NCBI GenBank assembly: GCA_004556975.1
Contig: SFFD01000030.1
Location: 1-16,012 of the forward strand
Length of the DNA: 16,012 nt
Reading direction: 5' to 3'
From: Oscillospiraceae bacterium
GTDB lineage: Bacteria; Bacillota; Clostridia; Oscillospirales; Ruminococcaceae
Shown: positions 1 to 7,130 of the stretch, piece after piece
Layout: every line of letters begins with the position of its first letter
Position numbering within the stretch: the stretch's first letter is position 1
Program-made: the position numbers and the translations under genes
Notes under the pieces: model-generated
What the model saw: only the letters and a program-made list of their open reading frames with translations
Databases searched by the model: none
Told to the model about the DNA's origin: nothing

Positions 1-2
1 CA

Positions 3-2309
3 GCAGAAGGAAACGGAACACTTAGCTACCAGTGGTATTCAGCAAGAGCTGATGCTTCTAATATTATAGATAGAAAAATTGAAGGTGCTACGGAAGCAAC
101 ATATATGCCTCCGACTAAATACGCCGGAAAAACTGCCTATTATTGCATAGTGACAAATACCGTAAACGGAATTCCGTATATGGTTACCTCTGAAAAAGCT
201 ATATATGAGGTAAAGCTTACATATCTTACCGCACCTGAAAGTTATATTAGAAGTGAAAATGGATATCTTTTTTATGAAAATGAACGTCCATGGGTAGTAG
301 TTGGCGTTTCGGACTATGCCGGAGATAGCAGCAAAAACGATAACTTTGAAGGTCACAATATAAATAAAGAAATAAGTGTTGCAATTTACAGAACGGATAA
401 GAATGAGGCTTCCGGAGGTGAATTGATTTCGGAGGTCAATTATCCAAAGGGAGAGAAAGTTAATTATAGCATGTACGACAAAATGCTTCCTCCGCAATCA
501 GTAAGGGGAACTTGGTACTATTATGCAGTTATAACCTTCTCGGTGGAAGGGTATGAATCAGCTACAGGCACAAGCGAACCCATTGCAATTACATTCAATG
601 AAATGGGCGATTTTGTTAAACTTGAAGGCTCCGGTTCCGCTGCAGACCCGTTCCTTGTACATAATCAGGAAGAGCTCGAGTATGTAAAAGGTATGGTAGA
701 GGGCAAGAATGGAGAGCCTTACAACTTTATCGGACAGACTATTGCGTTTGCTAACGATATTTCTCTTTCTGTTGATTGGGAACCTATCGGAGGGCTTAAA
801 GAAGGTGGAAAAGAAACGGATAATGGCAAGAGCTTACTTCCGTTTTCTGGAATCATAGACGGTCACGGCTATACCCTTACGATAGCGGACAGAGGAAAAT
901 GCCTGCTTAAATATGTTCGTAACGCGACTGTAAAGAACCTTAATATAAAGGGCAGTCACATTATGGGCTATGGTCTTGTGGAAAAATATGTAGTAGATTA
1001 TGGCGCAGACGGAAACTATGATGGACAGCTCTCTGAAAAAACAAGAACGATTGACATTGAAAATGTTACTATAAAATCCGGTACGAAAATTTTGATGTCC
1101 GGCTTCCTTGGCGGCTATGCCTCCGGCGGAAATGCGGTTTACATTACTAATTGCGTGGCGGAAAAAGGCGTTGTAATCGGTGATGACGGTAGCTGGGGCG
1201 ATATTGGAGATGTTGATATTGACTATCCTTATGTAGGTAATGTTGGCTATCAAGACAATATAGGTTCTTTCGGAGGATCTTTTAACGGAATAATAAAGAA
1301 TAGCGTAAGCTATGCAACAGTTTATGGCAGAGATAATGTTGGTGGACTTATCGGTATGAAGGGTCAGTCCATGGGTTCCTGCGATGCCATAAACAGTGCA
1401 TTTTTGGGTAAGATAATTGCTACCGGAAACTGCGCAGGCGGAATTGTTGGTTCCGGATATACTGCCGGAAGTGCGCCCGGTACGCCTATGGTACAGGTTC
1501 ACAACTGTTATGTTGCTGCTGAAATCAGTGGCAAAGATAAGGTTGGCGGAATTGTTGGCGCGGAAGGCGGTCATATTGGCAATGTGGATGAAGGCGATGT
1601 ATATGGCGTAAGAGGAACGGTTTCTATTTCGGAAAACCATTTCTACGGCAAGCTTTCCGCAAAAGGCGGCTATGTCGGCGGAATTATCGGATATTTTAAC
1701 GACTTCACCAAAAAAACCGGCGAAGCAAGCAACTTCTTTGTTTCCACCTGCGGAACCGACAGAGCAATCGGCGGTGTTGCCGAGGGCAACACCGTTGTCG
1801 GTGAGGAACGCTACGGCTTGGCGTTCTCCGAAGAAGATTTCGCAAACGGTACTGTAAACGCAAAGCTGAACGCCTCCGAAAGCCCGTACAAAGAGATGCT
1901 GAACTATGCCAAGTGGATTCAGGCGGCGAAATACCCTGTTCTTGACGGAACCGCACCCGCCGTTGAAGCAAAAATTGCCGCCATCGGCACTGTCACCAAG
2001 GACAGCGGCGAAGCAATCAAAGCCGCCCGCGACGCATACAACGCCCTCACCGAGGAGCAGAAAGCCCTTGTTTCCAAAGAGGTGCTCGACACACTCGTGA
2101 AGGCGGAAAAAATCTACGATATGATTATCGCAAGCAATAAGCCCGCAGCCTCCGGCAAGGAGGAAAGCACCGGAAGCGTAATTAATATTGCGGCGAACGG
2201 CGCTTCCAAGGGCGAACAGAACCCCAACACCGGCGCTCCGGCAATGAGCATGGCTCCTGCGGTGCTCGTGCTCGCGGCAGCGGTGCTCGTGCTCAAAAAG
2301 CGCGGATAA
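3..2309 (+). CDS. Cell-wall-anchored surface protein with Ig-like and GLUG repeats (5' end missing)
   Basis: This is the C-terminal part of a large exported protein; the frame is open from base 3, so the start lies outside the window. The first codons read like the end of a bacterial Ig-like domain (LSYQWYSA followed by YYCIVTNTVNG). A second beta-rich stretch ends near base 600. At about 630-880 comes the usual entry to GLUG-type repeats (GSGSAADPFLV, then DWEPIGG and FSGIIDGHGYTL). GLUG-like xGGxxG motifs follow at 1338, 1434, 1542 and 1674. A helical module common in Firmicutes surface proteins spans about 1974-2127 (IAAIGTVTKDS, AYNALTEEQKALV). The end is a sorting signal: NPNTG at 2220-2234, a hydrophobic segment and KKRG. 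It is probably linked to peptidoglycan by a sortase and may act in adhesion or glycan binding; the ligand is unknown. GC content rises sharply after about base 1700. A strong terminator follows. Confidence 0.85.
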   Translation, partial: AEGNGTLSYQWYSARADASNIIDRKIEGATEATYMPPTKYAGKTAYYCIVTNTVNGIPYMVTSEKAIYEVKLTYLTAPESYIRSENGYLFYENERPWVVVGVSDYAGDSSKNDNFEGHNINKEISVAIYRTDKNEASGGELISEVNYPKGEKVNYSMYDKMLPPQSVRGTWYYYAVITFSVEGYESATGTSEPIAITFNEMGDFVKLEGSGSAADPFLVHNQEELEYVKGMVEGKNGEPYNFIGQTIAFANDISLSVDWEPIGGLKEGGKETDNGKSLLPFSGIIDGHGYTLTIADRGKCLLKYVRNATVKNLNIKGSHIMGYGLVEKYVVDYGADGNYDGQLSEKTRTIDIENVTIKSGTKILMSGFLGGYASGGNAVYITNCVAEKGVVIGDDGSWGDIGDVDIDYPYVGNVGYQDNIGSFGGSFNGIIKNSVSYATVYGRDNVGGLIGMKGQSMGSCDAINSAFLGKIIATGNCAGGIVGSGYTAGSAPGTPMVQVHNCYVAAEISGKDKVGGIVGAEGGHIGNVDEGDVYGVRGTVSISENHFYGKLSAKGGYVGGIIGYFNDFTKKTGEASNFFVSTCGTDRAIGGVAEGNTVVGEERYGLAFSEEDFANGTVNAKLNASESPYKEMLNYAKWIQAAKYPVLDGTAPAVEAKIAAIGTVTKDSGEAIKAARDAYNALTEEQKALVSKEVLDTLVKAEKIYDMIIASNKPAASGKEESTGSVINIAANGASKGEQNPNTGAPAMSMAPAVLVLAAAVLVLKKRG

Positions 2310-2362
2310 TTAAATCAGAGTACAACTTCTCCTTTATTGAACTCTTTATTGCAAACAGCGGC

Positions 2363-2407
2363 AAATCCCCTTTTCACTGGTCAGGTGAAAAGGGGATTTT
2401 GCTTTTT
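2363..2407 (+). terminator. Rho-independent terminator after surface protein gene
   Basis: A perfect 15-bp stem (2363-2377 with 2385-2399, arms AAATCCCCTTTTCAC and GTGAAAAGGGGATTT) has a 7-base loop and is followed by TTTT GC TTTTT. It lies 54 bases after the stop codon and before the promoter of the next gene. Confidence 0.9.
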
Positions 2408-2471
2408 ACCGCCTGCGGCGGCAGCCGAGCCTGCATAATTCGCATAAATATAAATTTTAACGCATTATTTA

Positions 2472-2500
2472 TTGACTTGCTCTGCGGAAAGAAATATACT
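2472..2500 (+). promoter_or_regulatory. Sigma-A promoter of the M32 carboxypeptidase gene
   Basis: A -35 box TTGACT (2472-2477) and a -10 box TATACT (2495-2500) are separated by exactly 17 bp. The predicted transcription start falls inside the perfect 12-bp palindrome TGCTATATAGCA at 2501-2512, which could be an operator. The ribosome binding site AAAGGAG lies at about 2519-2525. Confidence 0.8.
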
Positions 2501-2533
2501 TGCTATATAGCAAACAGAAAAGGAGAAAAAAGA

Positions 2534-4039
2534 ATGACAGAAGAGCTTAAACAAAAAACCGAAAAGCTTGCAGAGCTTCAAAAAAAGATGTTTGCATTCA
2601 AATACGCAACCTCGGCAATGTATCTTGACGGAGTAACCGTCGCTCCGCGCGACACCGAAGAGGGAAGAGGCGAAGCGCTCGGAATACTTTCGGAGTATGA
2701 ATATTCCCTTGCCACTTCAAAAGAAACCATTGACCTTCTGGAATACCTTAAGGCTCACAGCAGCGAACTTTCGGAACACCAGAACAGAGAAGTCGAACTT
2801 CTTATGCGCGACTATGAGTTTACAAAAAATATTCCCGCAGACGAATATGTGGCATATCAGAAGGCCGTAAGCAAGGCAGGATATGTTTGGCACCGCGCCA
2901 AGGAAGAAAATGATTTTGAATCTTTCAAGCCCTGTCTTAAAGAGCTTTTTGATTACAGAATCCGTTTTGCAAAATATTATAAACCCGATAAAAACCCCTA
3001 TGATGTTCAGCTTAATATGTATGAACGCGGGCTTGATATGAAAAAATGCGACGAATTTTTCAAAACTCTTCGCAATCATATTGTTCCGCTTATCAGAAAA
3101 ATCGAAGAAAAGCCTCAGATTGATGATTCTCCGCTTTTCGGAAATTTCCCGATAGAAAAGCAAAAGCTTGTTACTGAATATGTTATGAATTATATGGGTA
3201 TTGACCCCAACCACTGCAACTGCGGAGAAACTGAACACCCGTTTACGCTTGAGTTTACAAAGGACGATGTTCGTATTACTACTCATTATTATGAGGACAA
3301 TGCGGTTTCTTCAATGTATTCGGTAATCCACGAAAGCGGCCATGCGCTTTATGAGCTGGGAGGAGCCGATGAGCACAAATATACGGTTGTCGCCGGCGGC
3401 GCTTCTATGGCCATTCACGAAAGCCAGTCGCGCTTTTTTGAAAATATTATCGGAAGAAGTGAAGCTTTTACCGCCGCAATTCTGCCGAAGCTTCAGGAGC
3501 TGTTTCCGGAGCAGCTCGGAGGAATTTCTCCACGCCGTTTCTATGAGATGATAAACAAGGCCGAGCCTTCTCTTATAAGAACAGAGGCGGACGAACTTAC
3601 CTATGCGCTGCACGTTATGGTGCGCTATGAGATTGAAAAGAAAATGTTTGCGGGCGAACTTACCGTTGACGAAATTCCTGCGGAATGGAACCGCCTTTAT
3701 AAGGAATACCTCGGCGTTGACGTTCCGGACGACACTCACGGCTGCCTTCAGGATTCCCATTGGTCCGGCGGCGATATGGGCTATTTCCCGTCCTACGCCC
3801 TTGGCAGCGCATACGGCGCGCAGATGCTTGCAAAGATGAAAGAGGACATTGACGTGGACGCAGTTGCCGCTTCCGGCACGCTGAAGCCCATTTCCGACTG
3901 GCTTGGCGAACGCATTTATCAGTACGCCAGCATGTACGACCCCGATGTTATCTTTGAAAAGACCTGCGGCGCGCCCTTTGACCCGACCTATTACACAGAT
4001 TATCTTGAGAAAAAATACGGCGATATTTATAAGCTTTGA
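2534..4039 (+). CDS. Thermostable carboxypeptidase 1 (peptidase family M32)
   Basis: The product is a metallocarboxypeptidase of 501 residues, the usual length of family M32, which removes C-terminal residues from peptides in the cytoplasm. The zinc site is complete: HESGH gives H266, E267 and H270, and HESQSRFFEN gives the third ligand E296, with the same 30-residue H-to-E spacing as in the Pyrococcus furiosus enzyme. Other M32 signatures are DDVRITTHYYED and, near the C-terminus, QDSHWSGGDMGYFPSYALG. There is no signal peptide. The frame stays open upstream to base 2399, but the ATG at 2534 was chosen because AAAGGAG precedes it by about 8 bases, a good promoter ends at 2500, and the upstream extension runs into the previous terminator. 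The gene stands alone between two terminators and probably serves general peptide turnover. Confidence 0.95.
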   Translation: MTEELKQKTEKLAELQKKMFAFKYATSAMYLDGVTVAPRDTEEGRGEALGILSEYEYSLATSKETIDLLEYLKAHSSELSEHQNREVELLMRDYEFTKNIPADEYVAYQKAVSKAGYVWHRAKEENDFESFKPCLKELFDYRIRFAKYYKPDKNPYDVQLNMYERGLDMKKCDEFFKTLRNHIVPLIRKIEEKPQIDDSPLFGNFPIEKQKLVTEYVMNYMGIDPNHCNCGETEHPFTLEFTKDDVRITTHYYEDNAVSSMYSVIHESGHALYELGGADEHKYTVVAGGASMAIHESQSRFFENIIGRSEAFTAAILPKLQELFPEQLGGISPRRFYEMINKAEPSLIRTEADELTYALHVMVRYEIEKKMFAGELTVDEIPAEWNRLYKEYLGVDVPDDTHGCLQDSHWSGGDMGYFPSYALGSAYGAQMLAKMKEDIDVDAVAASGTLKPISDWLGERIYQYASMYDPDVIFEKTCGAPFDPTYYTDYLEKKYGDIYKL

Positions 4040-4048
4040 TTGCTTGGT

Positions 4049-4086
4049 AAAGCACGGTGCTCATTTTGAGCACCGTGCTTTTTTTT
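4049..4086 (+). terminator. Rho-independent terminator after M32 gene
   Basis: The 14-bp stem AAGCACGGTGCTCA / TGAGCACCGTGCTT closes on a TTT loop (4064-4066) and runs into eight T. Its core GTGCTCATTTTGAGCAC (4057-4073) recurs exactly in the terminator at 5589-5619. Confidence 0.92.
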
Positions 4087-4135
4087 AGCATCGTTTGAGC
4101 GTGGCGGACTTTTATGGCAAATTTACCCGAAATTA

Positions 4136-4175
4136 TTGACAACGGCACACAATAGTATATAGTATATAGTATAAT
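4136..4175 (+). promoter_or_regulatory. Promoter of RCC1-like lipoprotein gene, with 7-bp tandem repeat in the -10 region
   Basis: A perfect -35 box TTGACA lies at 4136-4141. The best -10 candidate is TATAGT at 4158-4163 (16-bp spacer). The -10 region consists of the heptamer AGTATAT repeated at 4154, 4161 and 4168 (last copy AGTATAA), which creates further -10-like boxes at 4165 and 4170, the last being a perfect TATAAT but too far from this -35 box. Confidence 0.65.
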
Positions 4176-4207
4176 AATAACATTTTATGATAACGGAGGT
4201 GCTTTCT

Positions 4208-5554
4208 ATGAAGCTCTGTCGGCTGATTGCGATTTTTACGGTGATACTGCTGCTTTGCGCCTGTGCGCCGGCAGGCGGAGAGGAAAGCACCGTTCAAAGC
4301 GGCGGAGAAATCGGCTCTGTGCCGCAGCAAAGCAAAAGCGAACCGCAGGACGCGGAAAAAGAGCCGGACTACGCTCCGACGGAGCAGGGCTACGAGCTTT
4401 ATGACTTCCCGAAGCCGGAATTTTCCGCCGAGGACATAGCCGAATTTGATTTTGCGTTTTCCGCAAATTTCGTATTGACGAAAACCGGAGATGTGTACGC
4501 ATGGGGACTTAACGACGGGGGCGTGCTCGGTCTCGGTTTGCCGGAAAACGCCATGGTGCTAAACCCCGCTAAGATTGAAATCGGCGAGCCGGTGCGGGAA
4601 ATCGCAGTGAACTCCGGCGGATATGCGGCGGCCGCACTCGGCGAAAGCGGCAAGCTTTACGGCTGGGGCCTTAACCTTTCCGCCTGCTTCCCGAACGAGG
4701 AAAAAGCCGTTATAAACGCTCCGGCTGCGCTTGATACCGATATGGAAATCGAGCATATTGCGCTTGATACCATGCTTGTTCTGTGCGGCAAAAACGGCGA
4801 TGTTTATATCTGCGGCTGCTTCGGCGATGAGGCAATGAGCTTCGCCGAGCAGTATTATCAAACAGGAAAAATTGCGGAGTCTCGGAGCTTAGAGCTTGTA
4901 GGAAATGTGCCGAATATCAAGAGCGTGAGCGTCTCCGGCGACTGCGCTGAGTTCCTGACCGGGGACGGAGAGGTTTACACAATCGGCAGGATTGGGCGAC
5001 ACACGGATTTCGATAAGCTTGGCAAATATACAAATGATAAAATCGCCAAAACGGATTTTCCGGAGAAAATCGTGAAGGCAAAAGCACTGACGGAGGGGCT
5101 TGCCGCTCTTTCCGAAAGCGGAAAGCTGTATTATATGGGGCACGACATTTACGGAATTGCGGACAGCCGCGAGGAGCTTGAGGCGAGCTTCGCCGACGCC
5201 GAGAAAAACAGAATAACGAAGCCGGCCGTCATTGAAAAAATCGGCGGAAAAGTCGCGGATTTTGAAACCGGAGGCGGAAATATTATAGTCCGAACAGAGG
5301 ACGGCGAGCTTTATACATGGGGGTACGACGGCGGCAGCTTTACCTGTGCAAATGAGAAAAGCGAGTTCGTGCTCAAGCCACGAGAAATAGATTTTCCCGC
5401 GGCAGTAACCCGCATGAGCATCGGGAATTTTGCCGGAGCGGCAATCACCGAAAGCGGCAGGGCTTTTGCATGGGGCAGCGGCTATTACTGCATTTATACG
5501 GACGACACATACGCCAAAAGCCATACTCCGAGAGAGCTTCTTTTCGGCAAATGA
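4208..5554 (+). CDS. Lipoprotein with seven RCC1-like repeats (beta-propeller)
   Basis: The product has 448 residues and is predicted to be a lipid-anchored protein outside the membrane. The N-terminus has a hydrophobic core and a lipobox-like LLCAC (probable lipidated C19), followed by a charged linker to about residue 75. Seven RCC1-type repeat cores follow, each of the form GxxYxWG: GDVYAWG at residue 94, GKLYGWG at 148, GDVYICG at 197, GEVYTIG at 254, GKLYYMG at 305, GELYTWG at 366 and GRAFAWG at 417. The spacing of 49-61 residues fits one complete seven-bladed propeller. Its role is unknown; RCC1-like propellers usually bind proteins or ligands. The ATG at 4208 has GGAGGT seven bases upstream; an in-frame ATG at 4187 lies upstream of that site and was rejected. 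The gene is more GC-rich than the salvage genes after it and is transcribed alone. Confidence 0.85.
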   Translation: MKLCRLIAIFTVILLLCACAPAGGEESTVQSGGEIGSVPQQSKSEPQDAEKEPDYAPTEQGYELYDFPKPEFSAEDIAEFDFAFSANFVLTKTGDVYAWGLNDGGVLGLGLPENAMVLNPAKIEIGEPVREIAVNSGGYAAAALGESGKLYGWGLNLSACFPNEEKAVINAPAALDTDMEIEHIALDTMLVLCGKNGDVYICGCFGDEAMSFAEQYYQTGKIAESRSLELVGNVPNIKSVSVSGDCAEFLTGDGEVYTIGRIGRHTDFDKLGKYTNDKIAKTDFPEKIVKAKALTEGLAALSESGKLYYMGHDIYGIADSREELEASFADAEKNRITKPAVIEKIGGKVADFETGGGNIIVRTEDGELYTWGYDGGSFTCANEKSEFVLKPREIDFPAAVTRMSIGNFAGAAITESGRAFAWGSGYYCIYTDDTYAKSHTPRELLFGK

Positions 5555-5569
5555 GCACGGCGGTGCTCA
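5552..5569 (+). repeat. Inverted repeat overlapping the stop codon of the RCC1-like gene
   Basis: TGAGCAC (5552-5558) and GTGCTCA (5563-5569) flank GGCG and form a perfect 7-bp hairpin that includes the TGA stop. The same arms recur in the terminator at 5589-5619, so the four arms could pair in alternative ways. Confidence 0.6.
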
Positions 5570-5588
5570 AATAAGAAATGCCCACAAG

Positions 5589-5619
5589 GCTCCGTGCTCA
5601 TTTTGAGCACGGAGCTTTT
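5589..5619 (+). terminator. Rho-independent terminator after RCC1-like gene
   Basis: The perfect 12-bp stem GCTCCGTGCTCA / TGAGCACGGAGC has a TTT loop and is followed by a short TTTT tract. The core 5594-5610 is identical to the core of the terminator at 4057-4073. Confidence 0.8.
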
Positions 5620-5687
5620 CGCATCTTTACGCTTACGGTATTTTCGCAGAAAAGCCGAAGAAAGCCGTGAATATTTCATTTATACCC

Positions 5688-5717
5688 TTGTTCAAAGGCA
5701 TACCGATGTGCTATAAT
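5688..5717 (+). promoter_or_regulatory. Promoter of the nucleoside salvage operon
   Basis: A perfect -10 box TATAAT (5712-5717) is preceded by a weak -35 box TTGTTC (5688-5693) at 18 bp. TTCAAA (5691-5696) and TTTGAA (5721-5726) form inverted half-sites on either side of the promoter and may bind a regulator. Confidence 0.6.
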
Positions 5718-5776
5718 ACATTTGAAAATAACGCATAAAAAACGGGCGACAAAATATAATCGACAGGGGAATGATT

Positions 5777-6370
5777 ATGGCAAAGCTCTATTTTAAATAC
5801 GGTGCTATGGGAAGTTCAAAATCCGCCCAGGCGCTTATAGCAAAATATAATTACGAGGAACGCGGAATGAAGGTATGGCTTATAAAGCCCATGACCGATA
5901 CCCGCGACGGAGCGAACATTATAAAATCAAGAATAGGGCTTTTTGCCTCCGCGGATGAGATTGCCTCCGGCGACAGCATAAAGGAGCTTTTTGCAAAGCA
6001 CGGCGACTGTGATGTAATAATCGGCGATGAATGTCAGTTTTTTACTCCGGAACAGATTGACGAGCTTCGCGATATAGTGGATGATATGAGCGTTCCGGTT
6101 ATGTGCTTTGGTCTTCGTACAGACTTTATAACCAAACTTTTTCCGGGAAGCCGGCGCCTCTTTGAGGTTGCGGATTCCATTCAGGAGATAAAAACCATAT
6201 GCGACTGCGGCGCAAAGGCCACGGTTAATGCCCGTATGGACGATAACGGAAACATTGTTACCTCCGGTGACCAGATTTGCATCGGCGGCAACGACAGATA
6301 CATAGCAATGTGCCATAAATGCTGGAAAAAGCGCATTGCAGCGCAAAATAACAGGGAGGAAGATATATGA
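5777..6370 (+). CDS. tdk: Thymidine kinase (type II, TK1-like)
   Basis: This enzyme phosphorylates thymidine (and deoxyuridine) to the 5'-monophosphate with ATP, the entry to dTTP by salvage. The P-loop is GAMGSSKS (residues 9-16), a variant of the usual GPMxSGKS in which the glycine before the lysine is serine. DECQFF supplies the catalytic glutamate E85 (D84-E85). Two cysteine pairs near the C-terminus (C142/C144 and C179/C182) sit where the family holds a structural zinc; the first pair is CxC rather than CxxC. The length of 197 residues is normal. Two ATGs are in frame: AGGGGA at 5765-5770 abuts the first (5771) but stands six bases from the second (5777), so 5777 is preferred. The stop overlaps the start of deoD (ATGA), so the two are translationally coupled. 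Confidence 0.92.
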   Translation: MAKLYFKYGAMGSSKSAQALIAKYNYEERGMKVWLIKPMTDTRDGANIIKSRIGLFASADEIASGDSIKELFAKHGDCDVIIGDECQFFTPEQIDELRDIVDDMSVPVMCFGLRTDFITKLFPGSRRLFEVADSIQEIKTICDCGAKATVNARMDDNGNIVTSGDQICIGGNDRYIAMCHKCWKKRIAAQNNREEDI

Positions 6371-7110
6371 ACAAGCGATACCCGACCCCACACATCAACG
6401 CAGTGCCGGAGGACTTTGCAAAAACCGTGCTTATGCCTGGCGATCCGCTTAGGGCAAAATTTATTGCGGAAAACTACCTTGAAAATCCAAAGCTTGTTAA
6501 CAATGTCCGCGGAGTTAACGGATATACCGGATTCTTTGAAGGTGTTCCTGTTTCTGTTATGGCAAGCGGAATGGGAATGCCGTCAATAGGAATATACAGC
6601 TATGAGCTGTTTAACTTCTTTGACGTTGATAACATAATAAGAGTGGGTTCTGCCGGCGGCATGACGGAAAAAATCAGGGTAAATGACGTGGTTGCCGCAA
6701 TGGGAGCCTGTACCGATTCCACGTATGCACGCTCTTTCGGAATTCCGGGAACCTTCGCGCCGATTGCGGACTATAACCTTTTGAGTACCTGCGTTGAAAC
6801 CGGCAAAGAAATGAATATAGATATAAAAGTGGGAAATATTCTTTCTTCAGACGTATTCTATAAAGACGAACCTTACAGCGAAGGAGCGGGCCTTACAAAC
6901 CGCGAACGCTGGGCAAAAATGGGAGTTCTTGCAGAGGAAATGGAAGCCGCAGCGCTTTATATGAACGCGGCCCGCGCAGGAAAAAAGGCGCTTTGCATTT
7001 GCACCGTTTCGGATAACCTTGTTACCGGCGAATCCCTTTCTTCGGCAGAACGTCAGACTTCTTTTGACACTATGATAACGCTTGCGCTGAAAACAGCGGC
7101 AAGGCTTTAA
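6367..7110 (+). CDS. deoD: Purine nucleoside phosphorylase, DeoD type
   Basis: The enzyme splits purine (deoxy)ribonucleosides with phosphate into free base and (deoxy)ribose-1-phosphate. At 247 residues it aligns by eye along its whole length with the hexameric DeoD family. Phosphate-site residues are visible: G25 and R29 in GDPLRAKF, R48 in NNVRG, and R92 and S95 in IIRVGSAGG. Nucleoside-site residues are E191, M192 and E193 in EEMEAAALY. The catalytic pair is D216 and R229, with the same 13-residue spacing as D204/R217 of E. coli. H9 fits the histidine given by the neighbouring subunit. The start ATG overlaps the tdk stop and has GGGAGG a few bases upstream. It is the second gene of the four-gene salvage operon. 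Confidence 0.95.
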   Translation: MNKRYPTPHINAVPEDFAKTVLMPGDPLRAKFIAENYLENPKLVNNVRGVNGYTGFFEGVPVSVMASGMGMPSIGIYSYELFNFFDVDNIIRVGSAGGMTEKIRVNDVVAAMGACTDSTYARSFGIPGTFAPIADYNLLSTCVETGKEMNIDIKVGNILSSDVFYKDEPYSEGAGLTNRERWAKMGVLAEEMEAAALYMNAARAGKKALCICTVSDNLVTGESLSSAERQTSFDTMITLALKTAARL

Positions 7111-7130
7111 TGACTGGAGTAATTTTTTAA

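Noticed and set aside
834..1640. Long minus-strand open frame (268 codons) opposite the surface protein
   Set aside because: It lies wholly antisense to a clearly recognisable repeat protein, has no ribosome binding site and no sensible protein features.
1338..1691. Repeated glycine-rich segments as possible DNA repeats
   Set aside because: The similarity is at protein level (GLUG-type motifs with 32-44 residue spacing); DNA units are too diverged to be a repeat array.
4187..4207. Upstream ATG for the RCC1-like lipoprotein
   Set aside because: It lies before the GGAGGT ribosome binding site and would put extra residues ahead of the lipoprotein signal.
4889..5524. Minus-strand open frame (211 codons) opposite the RCC1-like gene
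   Set aside because: The plus strand has seven regular RCC1 repeats here, so the antisense frame is a shadow.
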